Of a DNA stretch of 64,000 bases, positions 46,081 through 54,157 are shown one piece after another; position 1 is the stretch's first letter, and every line of letters begins with the position of its first letter. The translations under genes and the position numbers were made by a program. Origin of the DNA: JBCCGR01 sp039029195 (lineage in GTDB: Bacteria > Pseudomonadota > Alphaproteobacteria > Rhizobiales > Rhizobiaceae); the NCBI GenBank assembly GCA_039029195.1, contig JBCCGR010000019.1:14475-78474 (forward strand), in the 5' to 3' direction. Below the pieces are notes generated by a model, which saw nothing but the letters and a program-made list of their open reading frames with translations, did no database searches and was not told the origin of the DNA.

Positions 46081-46320
46081 ATGACTCAACACTATTCCTC
46101 TAACGACGAAAACGGCAACGGAAGGTTGGATTCAGTTCTGAAACGCATTGGCTTGTCGAAGGAGGCGTTTGCCGCTGAAGAGGCTCTTGGTCGTGGGCTC
46201 GAGTGGCATGAACAGTTTCTCATTAGCGTCGATCAGGGGTTGTCGGAGGCAGAGCGAGGCGAGTTTGTGGCCCTGGACAAGGTGCAGGTTGCGCTGAACA
46301 AGTATCGTCCGACAATCTGA
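46081..46320 (+). CDS. Small protein, probable antitoxin partner
   Basis: A 79-residue acidic protein I do not recognise. It is predicted helical, with LDSVLKRIGLSKEAFAAEEA near the start and YRPTI at the end. Its stop overlaps the start of the next gene, a ParE/RelE-like protein (TGATG), the layout usual for toxin-antitoxin operons. It lacks the obvious ribbon-helix-helix or Phd pattern, so the antitoxin role is inferred from position and size only. Confidence 0.6.
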   Translation: MTQHYSSNDENGNGRLDSVLKRIGLSKEAFAAEEALGRGLEWHEQFLISVDQGLSEAERGEFVALDKVQVALNKYRPTI

Positions 46321-46577
46321 TGCACACCAAATGGACAGCAAACGCCTTACGCGAACTGATGGAAATTCAGGACGAGATTGGCAAAGACAACCCGTTTCGA
46401 GCCTTTCGGGTCGCGGCAGGCATCAATGAGCAGATTGAGAAACTGAAGCTGATGCCAGAGCTGGGTGGTGCCGGGCGCGTTGATCAGACCCGGGAATTGT
46501 TGATTTGCGACGGGGCGTATGTCGTCGTGTTCAGAATGACAGGCGATGTTGAAATTCTGGCGCTTCGCGTGAACTAG
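46320..46577 (+). CDS. ParE/RelE superfamily toxin-like protein
   Basis: An 85-residue protein with the fold pattern of RelE/ParE toxins: WTANALRELMEIQDEIGKDNP at the N-terminus, INEQIEKLKLMPELGGAGR in the middle, RELLICDGAYVVVFRM and the last strand VEILALRVN. Targets in the family are ribosome-bound mRNA (RelE) or gyrase (ParE); the sequence here looks nearer to ParE. It is coupled to the small gene upstream. It converges on a GNAT gene 36 bases away. Confidence 0.75.
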   Translation: MHTKWTANALRELMEIQDEIGKDNPFRAFRVAAGINEQIEKLKLMPELGGAGRVDQTRELLICDGAYVVVFRMTGDVEILALRVN

Positions 46578-46613
46578 TGCGTGTCACCCAAAGTGGATGC
46601 CGGTTCGCTTTTG

Positions 46614-47075
46614 TCACAAGTTCAGCTTCAAACCTTCGTGGCTCGCCACAAATCCCAATCGCTCGTAAAACCGAATAGCGTCCTTTCGTGACTTATCGCT
46701 GGTCAGCTGAACCAATCCGCAACCTTTCGCGCGTGCCTGCGCAATCCCGTGTTCGACCATCTGGCGGCCGTATCCTGCATCGCGAAATTCTGAGTGAACA
46801 CGCACGCTTTCGATCATTGCACGCCAGCTTCCTTTCCTCGATAGGCCGGGAACAAATGTGAGCTGATAGCACCCGGCAATGCGGCCATCGACATCGAGGA
46901 TGAAAAGGCGCTGGCAGGGATCCCGATCGATTGCGTCAAAGGCCGCCTGATAGTCGGGATGAATGCCGCCACCCATATGCTCCCGCAATTGGCCCAGCGG
47001 ATCGTCGCGCAACATTTCAATGGTCGTTTCAAGATCTTCCTGCACCGCTTCGCGAAACGTTGGTTCAGAGTTCAT
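46614..47075 (-). CDS. GNAT family N-acetyltransferase
   Basis: A 153-residue acetyltransferase. Motif A, which binds acetyl-CoA, is VHSEFRDAGYGRQMVEHGI, with a preceding strand GCYQLTFVPGLSRKGSWRAM and the C-terminal DAIRFYERLGFVASHEG. The substrate is unknown. It stands alone, next to the toxin-antitoxin-like pair but on the other strand. Confidence 0.9.
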   Translation of the reverse strand: MNSEPTFREAVQEDLETTIEMLRDDPLGQLREHMGGGIHPDYQAAFDAIDRDPCQRLFILDVDGRIAGCYQLTFVPGLSRKGSWRAMIESVRVHSEFRDAGYGRQMVEHGIAQARAKGCGLVQLTSDKSRKDAIRFYERLGFVASHEGLKLNL

Positions 47076-47349
47076 TTGCTGTTCGCTTCATTGAGTTTGA
47101 GAACTGTCGGAGTTTGTGAAGGCTCTCCTAGATGCTGACACTTATGCTTCCCCCAATGCCTGCTGATCAATCTATTGCGGTCTTGCGAGCCAGATTTGCT
47201 GGATGAATTGACAGTGTAGTCAATTTTTGATCAACTGATAAAAATTTTGCTGATTGGTGGCGATTCTACCTCGGCAACAACATTGGTCTGAATTGGGATT
47301 AGCGGATCGCATCGTTCGTTGCGTTCCGACGACACACTGAAACGGTTGA

Positions 47350-48267
47350 GTGATCAGTATCGAACCTCCCGGAGAAAGGGCCAGCCACTGGCGAGCACAT
47401 GCCGCCATGCTGGCCTTTTCATTTTTGATTTCCTCTTCCTTCACCGTTGGCGAAGCGATCACCGGCACCCTTGATCCCAAAGCTCTGACATTCCTACGCT
47501 TTGTGTTGGCTGCATTCATTCTGTTCCTGATCAGCCGTTTCAGCGGATCGCGATTCCCCGTGCCGACCCTCCGTCATTGGCCGATATTCTTCTGGCTCGG
47601 CTTTCTGGTGATGGCCTATTTCGTCCTGATGTTCGAGGCTCTGCGCCTGACATCCAGTCTCAACACCTCAGCCATCTTTACTTTGGGCCCGGTCGTTACC
47701 TGGTTCTTGTCACGACTGTTTTTGGGTCAGCGCCTTACAGCGGTACAGGCCCTGGCTCTCATAACCGCCGGATTTGGTGCATTGTGGGTGTTGCTTGATG
47801 GAGACATCGGTTCGCTTGGTGGTTTCCGGCCGGGTTGGGGCGAGGTGCTGTTTTTCACGGGCACGGTGTTTTATGCCGCCTATTCGCCGTCGATCCGATT
47901 GTTTGGTGGTTCCATTCCGCTACCAATCCTCACCTACTGGACCTTCTGGGCGGCGGCAGTTTTGTTACTAATGATCGGCTTTTCTGAAATATCTGCAGCG
48001 CCTTGGCTGAGTGTTCCGTGGTGGACCTATCTGGGCATTCTTCATTTGGCTGTCTTCACGACGCTTTGTTCATTTTACCTCATTCAGTATGCGAGCCGGT
48101 TGCTGCCTTCTGCACGGGTCATGGCCTACACCTATCTTATTCCAGCATTTGTGGTGCTGCAGAACCTGGTGGTCAAAGGCGAAGTGCCCGCAGCTTCGGT
48201 GCTCTTTGGCGTTCTGATTATTGCCGTCGCGATGATAATACTACAGAAGCCAGCAACCCATAGTTGA
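47350..48267 (+). CDS. EamA/DMT family transporter
   Basis: A 305-residue membrane protein with ten predicted helices in two EamA halves (FLRFVLAAFILFLISRF in the first; AYTYLIPAFVVLQNLVVKGE in the second). It is a drug/metabolite-type exporter or permease of unknown substrate. The best start is a GTG at 47350; an internal ATG at 47407 is an alternative but would shorten the first helix. No operon partner is visible. Confidence 0.92.
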   Translation: MISIEPPGERASHWRAHAAMLAFSFLISSSFTVGEAITGTLDPKALTFLRFVLAAFILFLISRFSGSRFPVPTLRHWPIFFWLGFLVMAYFVLMFEALRLTSSLNTSAIFTLGPVVTWFLSRLFLGQRLTAVQALALITAGFGALWVLLDGDIGSLGGFRPGWGEVLFFTGTVFYAAYSPSIRLFGGSIPLPILTYWTFWAAAVLLLMIGFSEISAAPWLSVPWWTYLGILHLAVFTTLCSFYLIQYASRLLPSARVMAYTYLIPAFVVLQNLVVKGEVPAASVLFGVLIIAVAMIILQKPATHS

Positions 48268-48340
48268 ATGGATGTGCTGACGTTCTGTTTGACCAATGTC
48301 CTTCAATCTTAAAAGTACGTCCACAATGCGGAAAGGGACG

Positions 48341-48880
48341 TCAAAGCAATTTTGCACGTTCTGTTGAAGATAGATTTGGTGATCGCATCTCTGCCCGTCC
48401 TCTGCTCTTTATCCTCGCAGCAATTCGTTTGTGAATTCCCGCCAACAGCACCTCAGACTTTTGACGTACGAATTTTGGAAATTGAGCGGGTTTGTGCACA
48501 GTTGGCTGCATTTTCAAACCCGACAGGTTCGGGTTGCTAACCTCGACGTTGTATACTCCAGAGGCCGAAACGATCGCTCTGAACTTGCAGCTAAATCGCC
48601 CAGAGATTTCATAACTGGCGACCCGATTTTGGTAGTTTCCACCTGCCAGCAGCTCTTCTGTATCAACTTCAGCACCGCCATCGATGTCAAATTTAATCCT
48701 CGCAGACGACGAACCCGAAGACCCGGATGAAGAAATTTTGCAGTTCGAAGCCACCCAATACCCCTTTGAGCATCTGTGCTGGATCAAAACTCTCGTTCCA
48801 GATGCAGCTGCTGTTAAGTGTGTGGTGATAATCGTCAGGACTTCTTCTTCAATAAATTTCTCTAAATATTTGTTTGCCAT
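48341..48880 (-). CDS. Hypothetical protein, unrecognised
   Basis: A 179-residue protein that I cannot place. It has a helical N-terminus (NKYLEKFIEEEVLTIITTH), a Ser/Gly-rich linker (KISSSGSSGSSS), a region likely to form beta strands (about residues 60-120: ARIKFDIDGG, RVASYEISGRFSCKF, GVYNVEVSN), and a basic C-terminus with IHKRIAARIKSRGRAEM. No signal peptide or membrane helix is seen. The region up- and downstream is AT-rich compared with the rest of the window, which hints at lateral acquisition. Its reality as a gene rests on the ATG, length and coding-like composition only. Confidence 0.55.
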   Translation of the reverse strand: MANKYLEKFIEEEVLTIITTHLTAAASGTRVLIQHRCSKGYWVASNCKISSSGSSGSSSARIKFDIDGGAEVDTEELLAGGNYQNRVASYEISGRFSCKFRAIVSASGVYNVEVSNPNLSGLKMQPTVHKPAQFPKFVRQKSEVLLAGIHKRIAARIKSRGRAEMRSPNLSSTERAKLL

Positions 48881-49010
48881 CAAAAAATCCGATCTTGTTT
48901 CAAAAAATGTATAAAAAACCTACTTCAATAACAATGAACGTTAGCAATACTATATCACGATAGCAATCTGCTGTGGGAAATTCATAGGTCAAGTTTGCAG
49001 CTTTAGCGGT

Positions 49011-49691
49011 CTAACGAGGCTTTATTCCCAGCATGAAAATGGTGCGTAGTGTGCTTTTTGCCGTGTCGAACCTCTCGTCCCGTTCACCGGGTGCGAGAAT
49101 TTCGGTTTGCACGTCAAAATCCGCATAATGCTGAGTGGTGGCCCAGATCATGAAAATCAGGTGCACCTGATCGATGTCGGCGATCTTGCCTGCGGACATC
49201 CAGTGACGGATCACACCGGCCTTTTCTTCCACCAGCTGTTTTAAGCTGGTTTTGAGGTAGCCTTCAATGTTGGGTGCTCCGTGAAGGATTTCGTTGGCGA
49301 AGAGTTTTGAGGCCTGTGGGTGCTGACGCGACAGTTCCAGCTTCTCTTCGATGTAGCACCACAATTCTTCAATTGGATCGCCACTCGCATCGAGCCGCGT
49401 CATCGGCTCAAGCCAACTGTCGAGGGTGAGTTCGAGAACCGCAATGTAGATCGCTTGTTTGGTCTTAAAATAATAGAGCAGGTTGGGCTTGGACATGCCC
49501 GCAGCCTGGGCGATCCGATCTATCGTTGCGCCGCGATATCCGGCGGTAGAAAAAACAGAGAGTGCAGCAGTTAGTATACGCTGACGGTTTCGTTCCTGGA
49601 TGCGGGTGGTTTTTTTGTGAGACCCCGCATCAGCCAGCTTGTCCAAGGTGGCAGGTCTCGCAATCGCGCTATCGGCAGTTACATCGTTCAT
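49011..49691 (-). CDS. rutR: TetR-family regulator, RutR type
   Basis: A 226-residue TetR regulator: the HTH lies at about residues 48-70 (ATIDRIAQAAGMSKPNLLYYF) after the usual IQERNRQRILTAALSVFSTAG. The C-terminal domain (EELWCYIEEKLELSRQHPQAS, WATTQHYADFD) matches RutR, whose ligand is uracil or a related pyrimidine. It is divergent from the pyrimidine-degradation cluster, and a near-perfect RutR operator lies between them. It probably represses those genes until a pyrimidine is present. Confidence 0.92.
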   Translation of the reverse strand: MNDVTADSAIARPATLDKLADAGSHKKTTRIQERNRQRILTAALSVFSTAGYRGATIDRIAQAAGMSKPNLLYYFKTKQAIYIAVLELTLDSWLEPMTRLDASGDPIEELWCYIEEKLELSRQHPQASKLFANEILHGAPNIEGYLKTSLKQLVEEKAGVIRHWMSAGKIADIDQVHLIFMIWATTQHYADFDVQTEILAPGERDERFDTAKSTLRTIFMLGIKPR

Positions 49692-49767
49692 TATGCCCGT
49701 CGTTTTTCCGGTTAATGAGCCCGTTTTATCGATTGACCTGCTCCAAGCTTGGAACTAGCCTAAATTC

Positions 49768-49783
49768 TTGACCATTTGGTCAG
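49768..49783. promoter_or_regulatory. RutR operator
   Basis: TTGACCATTTGGTCAG matches the known RutR consensus TTGACCAnnTGGTCAA at all but the last base. It lies 77 bases from the rutR start and 148 bases upstream of the cupin start, in the only intergenic region they share. Confidence 0.88.
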
Positions 49784-49930
49784 AAATTAGGCTACGCGAA
49801 TTCCAGCGCAATAACAACAAACCCGTCGGGACGCTGTGGATTTGAGGGAGATGGCTGTGTCAGTGATGCCTCCGTCTGTTGATAATTTGTGCGCTAGGGC
49901 AGAATTGCAGTTTGCCGTGGGAGGCGACGT

Positions 49931-50218
49931 ATGAGCCGACCGCAGGCGTCAGCAACTCAGCTCGTTGATGATGAACGGGTCCGTGTCACCCGTTTTGATT
50001 TTGAGCCCGGTGCCGAAACTGGCTGGCATACCCACGGCATGGACTATGTGATCACACCCGTTACTGACTGTACTATGCTGTTGGAGGAGCCCGGCGGCAC
50101 TTCGCGAACGGTTTTCATCCCTGCTGGCGAATCCTACCGCCGGGAAAAAGGCGTTGAGCACAATGTTATCAACGATGGCGAGACCAAGATGTCGTTCGTC
50201 GAAGTTGAACTAAAATAG
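49931..50218 (+). CDS. Small cupin-domain protein
   Basis: A 95-residue single-domain cupin. The motif GAETGWHTHGMDYVITPV and the second strand set (RREKGVEHNVINDGETKMSF) carry His/Glu positions that could bind a metal. It starts the pyrimidine cluster, 9 bases before the amidohydrolase gene, so it is likely co-transcribed and under RutR control. Small cupins near such genes have no assigned role; they may be isomerases, binding proteins or ligand sensors. Confidence 0.82.
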   Translation: MSRPQASATQLVDDERVRVTRFDFEPGAETGWHTHGMDYVITPVTDCTMLLEEPGGTSRTVFIPAGESYRREKGVEHNVINDGETKMSFVEVELK

Positions 50219-50227
50219 GAGAGTTTT

Positions 50228-51502
50228 ATGTCGTCATTATCGTCTGCCGCGTCGTCTGCTCCGGGCGAAAACATGCGCATAAATGCGGATCGCCTGTGGG
50301 ATTCGATCCATAAAATGGCAGAAATCGGCCCCGGTATTGCAGGTGGCAGCAATCGGCAGACTGTGACTGACGAAGATGCCGAAGGCCGCAGGCTGTTCCA
50401 GAAATGGTGCGAGGATGCAAGTATGACCATGGGTGTTGACCAGATGGGCACCATGTTCATGCGTCGCGAGGGAACTGATCCCGATGCGCTGCCTGTTTAT
50501 GTGGGCTCTCATTTGGACACACAACCAACTGGTGGGCGATACGATGGTGTGCTGGGTGTGCTCGGTGCGCTGGAAATCGTGCGCACGCTCAATGATCTGG
50601 GTGTCAAAACCAAACATCCGATTGTGGTGACCAATTGGACCAATGAAGAAGGAACACGCTTTGCGCCTGCCATGATGGCATCTGGCGTGTTTGCGGGTGT
50701 GCTTGATCAGGAGGACGTCTACGCTCACACAGACGCAGAAGGCAAAAAGTTCGGGGACGAGCTGGAGCGTATCGGCTGGAAGGGCGAGGAGATCGTTGGC
50801 GACAGAAAGATGCATGCCTTCTTCGAGTTACACATCGAGCAGGGTCCGATCCTGGAGGCGGAAGGCAAGGACATCGGTGTCGTCACCCACGGCCAGGGCC
50901 TGCGCTGGATTGAAGTGACCGTGACCGGCAAGGAGAGTCACACGGGATCCACCCCCATGCCAATGCGCAAAAACGCTGGACGCGGGCTGGCGCAGATCAC
51001 TGAGCTTGTTCATGAGATTGCGATGGCAAATGCGCCCAACGCAGTGGGCGCTATCGGTCATGTGGATGTCTATCCAAATTCACGTAACATCATTCCGGGC
51101 AAGGTGGTTTTCACAATCGACTTCCGTTCGCATGAGCTCGACACGTTGAACGGTATGGTGGAACGCCTTATGGCGGAAGCACCAAATCTCTGTGAGGCGA
51201 TTGATGTTTCTTTCGAAGCCGAAATTGTCGGCCAGTTTGATCCGCCGGCCTTTGACGAGAATTGCGTGGCCGCAATCCGCGATGCGGCGGAGCGTCTCGG
51301 CTATTCCCATCGGGATATCATTTCTGGTGCAGGACATGATGCCTGCTGGGTCAACAAGTTGGCGCCAACTGCAATGGTGATGTGTCCCTGTGTCGACGGT
51401 CTGTCTCACAATGAGGCGGAAGACATCTCCAAGGAATGGGCACAGGCTGGGGCCGATGTCCTGCTCCACGCGGTTGTCGAAACCGCGGAGATTGTGGGTT
51501 AG
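50228..51502 (+). CDS. Zn-dependent N-carbamoyl amidohydrolase (beta-ureidopropionase/hydantoinase-type, M20)
   Basis: A 424-residue metal-dependent amidohydrolase of the AllC/HyuC group. Metal ligands appear in VGSHLDTQPTGGRYDG, NWTNEEGTRFAPAM and LSHNEAED, and the substrate-binding region includes HIEQGPILE and the family signature GAGHDACWVNKLAPTAM. In the reductive pyrimidine path it would hydrolyse N-carbamoyl-beta-alanine (product of dihydropyrimidinase) to beta-alanine, CO2 and ammonia. N-carbamoyl amino acids or allantoate are alternatives. A ribosome site (GGAGAG) precedes the ATG. Confidence 0.92.
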   Translation: MSSLSSAASSAPGENMRINADRLWDSIHKMAEIGPGIAGGSNRQTVTDEDAEGRRLFQKWCEDASMTMGVDQMGTMFMRREGTDPDALPVYVGSHLDTQPTGGRYDGVLGVLGALEIVRTLNDLGVKTKHPIVVTNWTNEEGTRFAPAMMASGVFAGVLDQEDVYAHTDAEGKKFGDELERIGWKGEEIVGDRKMHAFFELHIEQGPILEAEGKDIGVVTHGQGLRWIEVTVTGKESHTGSTPMPMRKNAGRGLAQITELVHEIAMANAPNAVGAIGHVDVYPNSRNIIPGKVVFTIDFRSHELDTLNGMVERLMAEAPNLCEAIDVSFEAEIVGQFDPPAFDENCVAAIRDAAERLGYSHRDIISGAGHDACWVNKLAPTAMVMCPCVDGLSHNEAEDISKEWAQAGADVLLHAVVETAEIVG

Positions 51503-51507
51503 CAACA

Positions 51508-52368
51508 GTGGCGAAAAACGCGCTTTTTCAGGATGTGATCAGAGCCCGACGCAGCGTTCGCAAATTCGAAGCGGGACGCGAGGTGGGTCGAGACGTTTTG
51601 GAGCGGATTGTTGACTGCGGTCGTTGGGCACCTTCCGGTGCCAATGTCCAATGTTGGGATTTCATCACTGTTGATGATCCGGACCAGCGTCAGGCCGTCA
51701 CGGATGTATTCCTGCGTCAGGCCCAGCGGCTGGTTGATCACGCCAAGGGATTTCCAGCCGTCAAGAAATCCTATCTGGCAAACACAGTTGCCATCGTCAT
51801 CGTTCTTGGCGATCCGCGATGGAAAGTTTGTTTCCCTCAAGCCACCACACAGGAGTGGGACCACGAATATCGTGAAAACAATGAGGCGATATTCCTGTGC
51901 TCGCTTGGTGCTGCCATTCAGAACATCCAGCTTGGTGTTGCTGCAAAAGGGCTGACTTCAGCCTGGCTTTCCGGTGGTGGCGAAGATGCAACCAATGCCG
52001 AGCTTTCGAAACTGTTGGGCTATCCGGAGTGGATGAAGGCCTACGGAACGATTCCGATTGGCTATCCGAAATCCACGCAAGATCGGAGATATCGTAGGCC
52101 ATTGGAGCAGGTGACCCATTGGAACCGCTACAATCCGCAGCAATATCGCAAGCACGAGCAGATTGATTTTTACGAAAGCACGTTGCGCCCATTTGCCATG
52201 TACCGGGATGATGAACGCATGGAAGATTGGAACGATGCGGAAGAAAAGCTGGGTTCGTGGCGCGCGGCATTCACCGGCCGCGACTCAAATCCAGATGGAA
52301 CCCTTCAGGAAGAGGCTGAATTCGCGTCTCCACGCACCGTCGGGCAGGCAACCAAGCGGCGGGGATAG
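51508..52368 (+). CDS. Nitroreductase-family flavoprotein
   Basis: A protein of about 286 residues (GTG at 51508) of the FMN-dependent nitroreductase fold. The N-terminus FQDVIRARRSVRKFEAG carries the phosphate-binding Arg residues, WAPSGANVQCWDF the next FMN-contact motif, and NIQLGVAAKGLTSAW the helix near the flavin. The C-terminal 80 residues (from about HWNRYNPQQYRKHEQ) are an extension beyond the usual fold. It is placed between the amidohydrolase and dihydropyrimidinase genes, 5 bases after the former. No dihydropyrimidine dehydrogenase is seen in this cluster, so this enzyme may supply a reductive step; that is inference. Confidence 0.9.
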   Translation: MAKNALFQDVIRARRSVRKFEAGREVGRDVLERIVDCGRWAPSGANVQCWDFITVDDPDQRQAVTDVFLRQAQRLVDHAKGFPAVKKSYLANTVAIVIVLGDPRWKVCFPQATTQEWDHEYRENNEAIFLCSLGAAIQNIQLGVAAKGLTSAWLSGGGEDATNAELSKLLGYPEWMKAYGTIPIGYPKSTQDRRYRRPLEQVTHWNRYNPQQYRKHEQIDFYESTLRPFAMYRDDERMEDWNDAEEKLGSWRAAFTGRDSNPDGTLQEEAEFASPRTVGQATKRRG

Positions 52369-52406
52369 CCAGAATTGGCAGATTGGCACAAAGAGGAAGC
52401 AGACAA

Positions 52407-53861
52407 ATGACCACCACAATCAAAAACGGCACCATTGTCACCGCCGACCGGACCTACAAGGCGGACGTACAGATCGAAAATGGTGTCATTTCTTCTATCG
52501 GTGAAAACCTGTTGGGTGGAACTGAACTGGACGCAACCGGATGCTATGTCATGCCCGGTGGCATCGACCCGCACACGCATCTGGAAATGCCCTTCATGGG
52601 CACCTATTCCTCCGACGATTTTGAAAGCGGTACCCGTGCTGCTCTTTCCGGTGGCACGACGATGGTGGTGGATTTTGCTTTGCCGTCCCCCGGCCAGTCG
52701 CTGCTTGAAGCCATTCAGATGTGGGACAACAAGTCGACGCGAGCCAATTGCGACTATTCCTTTCACATGGCGATCACATGGTGGGGCGAGCAGGTCTTCA
52801 ATGAAATGGAGACTGTGGTTCGCGAGAGAGGCATCAACACGTTCAAGCATTTTTTGGCCTACAAGGGCGCGCTGATGGTGAATGATGATGAGCTTTATGC
52901 TTCATTCCAGCGCTGTGCCGAGCTTGGCGCCATTCCCATGGTGCACGCGGAAAATGGCGATGTGGTTGCAGAACTTTCTGCGAAATTGCTGGCAGATGGC
53001 AACAATGGACCGGAGGCGCATGCCTATTCCCGCCCGCCACAGGTGGAGGGAGAGGCGACAAACCGTGCGATCATGATTGCTGATATGGCCGGTTGCCCGC
53101 TCTATGTGGTGCACACATCGTGTGAGGATAGCCACGAGGCCATCCGCCGGGCCCGCCAGCAGGGCAAGCGCGTGTGGGGCGAACCGCTTATTCAGCATCT
53201 GACGCTCGATGAGAGCGAATACTTTAACAAGGATTGGGATCATGCGGCCCGTCGGGTGATGTCGCCACCGTTCCGCAACAAGCAGCATCAGGACTCACTA
53301 TGGGCGGGTCTTGCCGCTGGTTCGCTACAAGTGGTCGCGACGGACCACTGTGCCTTCACGACCGAACAAAAACGCTATGGCGTTGGTGATTTTACAAAAA
53401 TCCCCAATGGAACCGGTGGTCTTGAGGATCGTATGCCCATGTTGTGGACCTACGGTGTGGCGACCGGGCGCCTGACAATGAATGAGTTTGTGGCCGTGAC
53501 CTCCACCAACATCGCCAAGATCATGAACATCTACCCCAAGAAGGGCGCGATCCTCGAAGGGGCAGACGCCGACATTGTCGTGTGGGATCCCGAGAAGGAA
53601 AAAACCATTACTGCGGGCGTACAGCAGTCAGCCATCGACTATAATGTGTTTGAGGGCAAAGAGGTGAAGGGCCTGCCGCGCTACACTCTCTCCCGCGGCC
53701 ACGTGTCGGTGGAAGACGGCACGGTCAAGACCCAGGAAGGCCATGGCAAGTTTGTCAAACGCGAGCCCAATGGCACAGTGAACACCGCGCTTTCCACATG
53801 GAAAGAACTCACCGCTCCGACGCCGATCCAGCGCACAGGCATTCCGGCAAGTGGGGTATAA
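52407..53861 (+). CDS. Dihydropyrimidinase (D-hydantoinase type)
   Basis: A 484-residue binuclear zinc amidohydrolase. Metal ligands are in GGIDPHTHLEMPF (HxH), HFLAYKGALM (the carbamylated Lys), MVHAENGD and YVVHTSCED, and VATDHCAF holds the catalytic Asp. It opens 5,6-dihydrouracil or hydantoin rings. The ATG at 52407 follows GAGGAAG and is preferred to an earlier in-frame start. With the amidohydrolase at 50228 it makes steps 2 and 3 of the reductive pyrimidine route. Confidence 0.96.
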   Translation: MTTTIKNGTIVTADRTYKADVQIENGVISSIGENLLGGTELDATGCYVMPGGIDPHTHLEMPFMGTYSSDDFESGTRAALSGGTTMVVDFALPSPGQSLLEAIQMWDNKSTRANCDYSFHMAITWWGEQVFNEMETVVRERGINTFKHFLAYKGALMVNDDELYASFQRCAELGAIPMVHAENGDVVAELSAKLLADGNNGPEAHAYSRPPQVEGEATNRAIMIADMAGCPLYVVHTSCEDSHEAIRRARQQGKRVWGEPLIQHLTLDESEYFNKDWDHAARRVMSPPFRNKQHQDSLWAGLAAGSLQVVATDHCAFTTEQKRYGVGDFTKIPNGTGGLEDRMPMLWTYGVATGRLTMNEFVAVTSTNIAKIMNIYPKKGAILEGADADIVVWDPEKEKTITAGVQQSAIDYNVFEGKEVKGLPRYTLSRGHVSVEDGTVKTQEGHGKFVKREPNGTVNTALSTWKELTAPTPIQRTGIPASGV

Positions 53862-53879
53862 GATTTGCTGGGACTGAAA

Positions 53880-54101
53880 CTACGACTTGTCTTCCATGAT
53901 GACGATGACGCGATTGTCGGAATCCCACATATAGTCGATCGCATTGACGATCCCGGCGTCGCGAACGCGCTCTTCCCAGATTTCGTCAAGACCGCCGTCG
54001 AGCCAGTCGGTGAAAAAGTGCTCTGCCATTTTTGCACCCTTCTCGCCTGCAAATTGCAGCGTGATGGTTGGCATGGTCTGGTTCATCTTTTTCTTGGGCA
54101 T
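53880..54101 (-). CDS. Small hypothetical protein within the pyrimidine cluster
   Basis: A 73-residue protein on the strand opposite to its neighbours. I do not recognise it. Its sequence (ITLQFAGEKGAKMAEHFF, EEIW-like WEERVRDAGIVNAIDYMW, VIVIMEDKS) looks coding: it is acidic, with alternating strand and helix. It occupies the gap between dihydropyrimidinase and the ABC transporter genes almost exactly. AAGGAG lies 12 bases upstream of the first ATG; internal ATGs at residues 6 and 10 are also possible. Confidence 0.62.
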   Translation of the reverse strand: MPKKKMNQTMPTITLQFAGEKGAKMAEHFFTDWLDGGLDEIWEERVRDAGIVNAIDYMWDSDNRVIVIMEDKS

Positions 54102-54157
54102 ATTGGCTCAGAGCTCCTTGTTCCTCGTACTTTCACAAGAACGGGTGTTGTGAACTG

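Noticed and set aside
47076..47349. Gene-free stretch between the GNAT and EamA genes, checked for a small RNA, tRNA or short gene
   Set aside because: No cloverleaf, hairpin with T-run or plausible short ORF was found; the open frame at 47220-47519 is antisense to the EamA gene and lacks gene-like features.
49742..49753. Palindrome TCCAAGCTTGGA close to the RutR operator, with a similar CCAAGCTTGG near 44987
   Set aside because: Only two scattered copies with no consistent placement; short palindromes of this size are expected by chance in 64 kb. The RutR site explains the promoter better.
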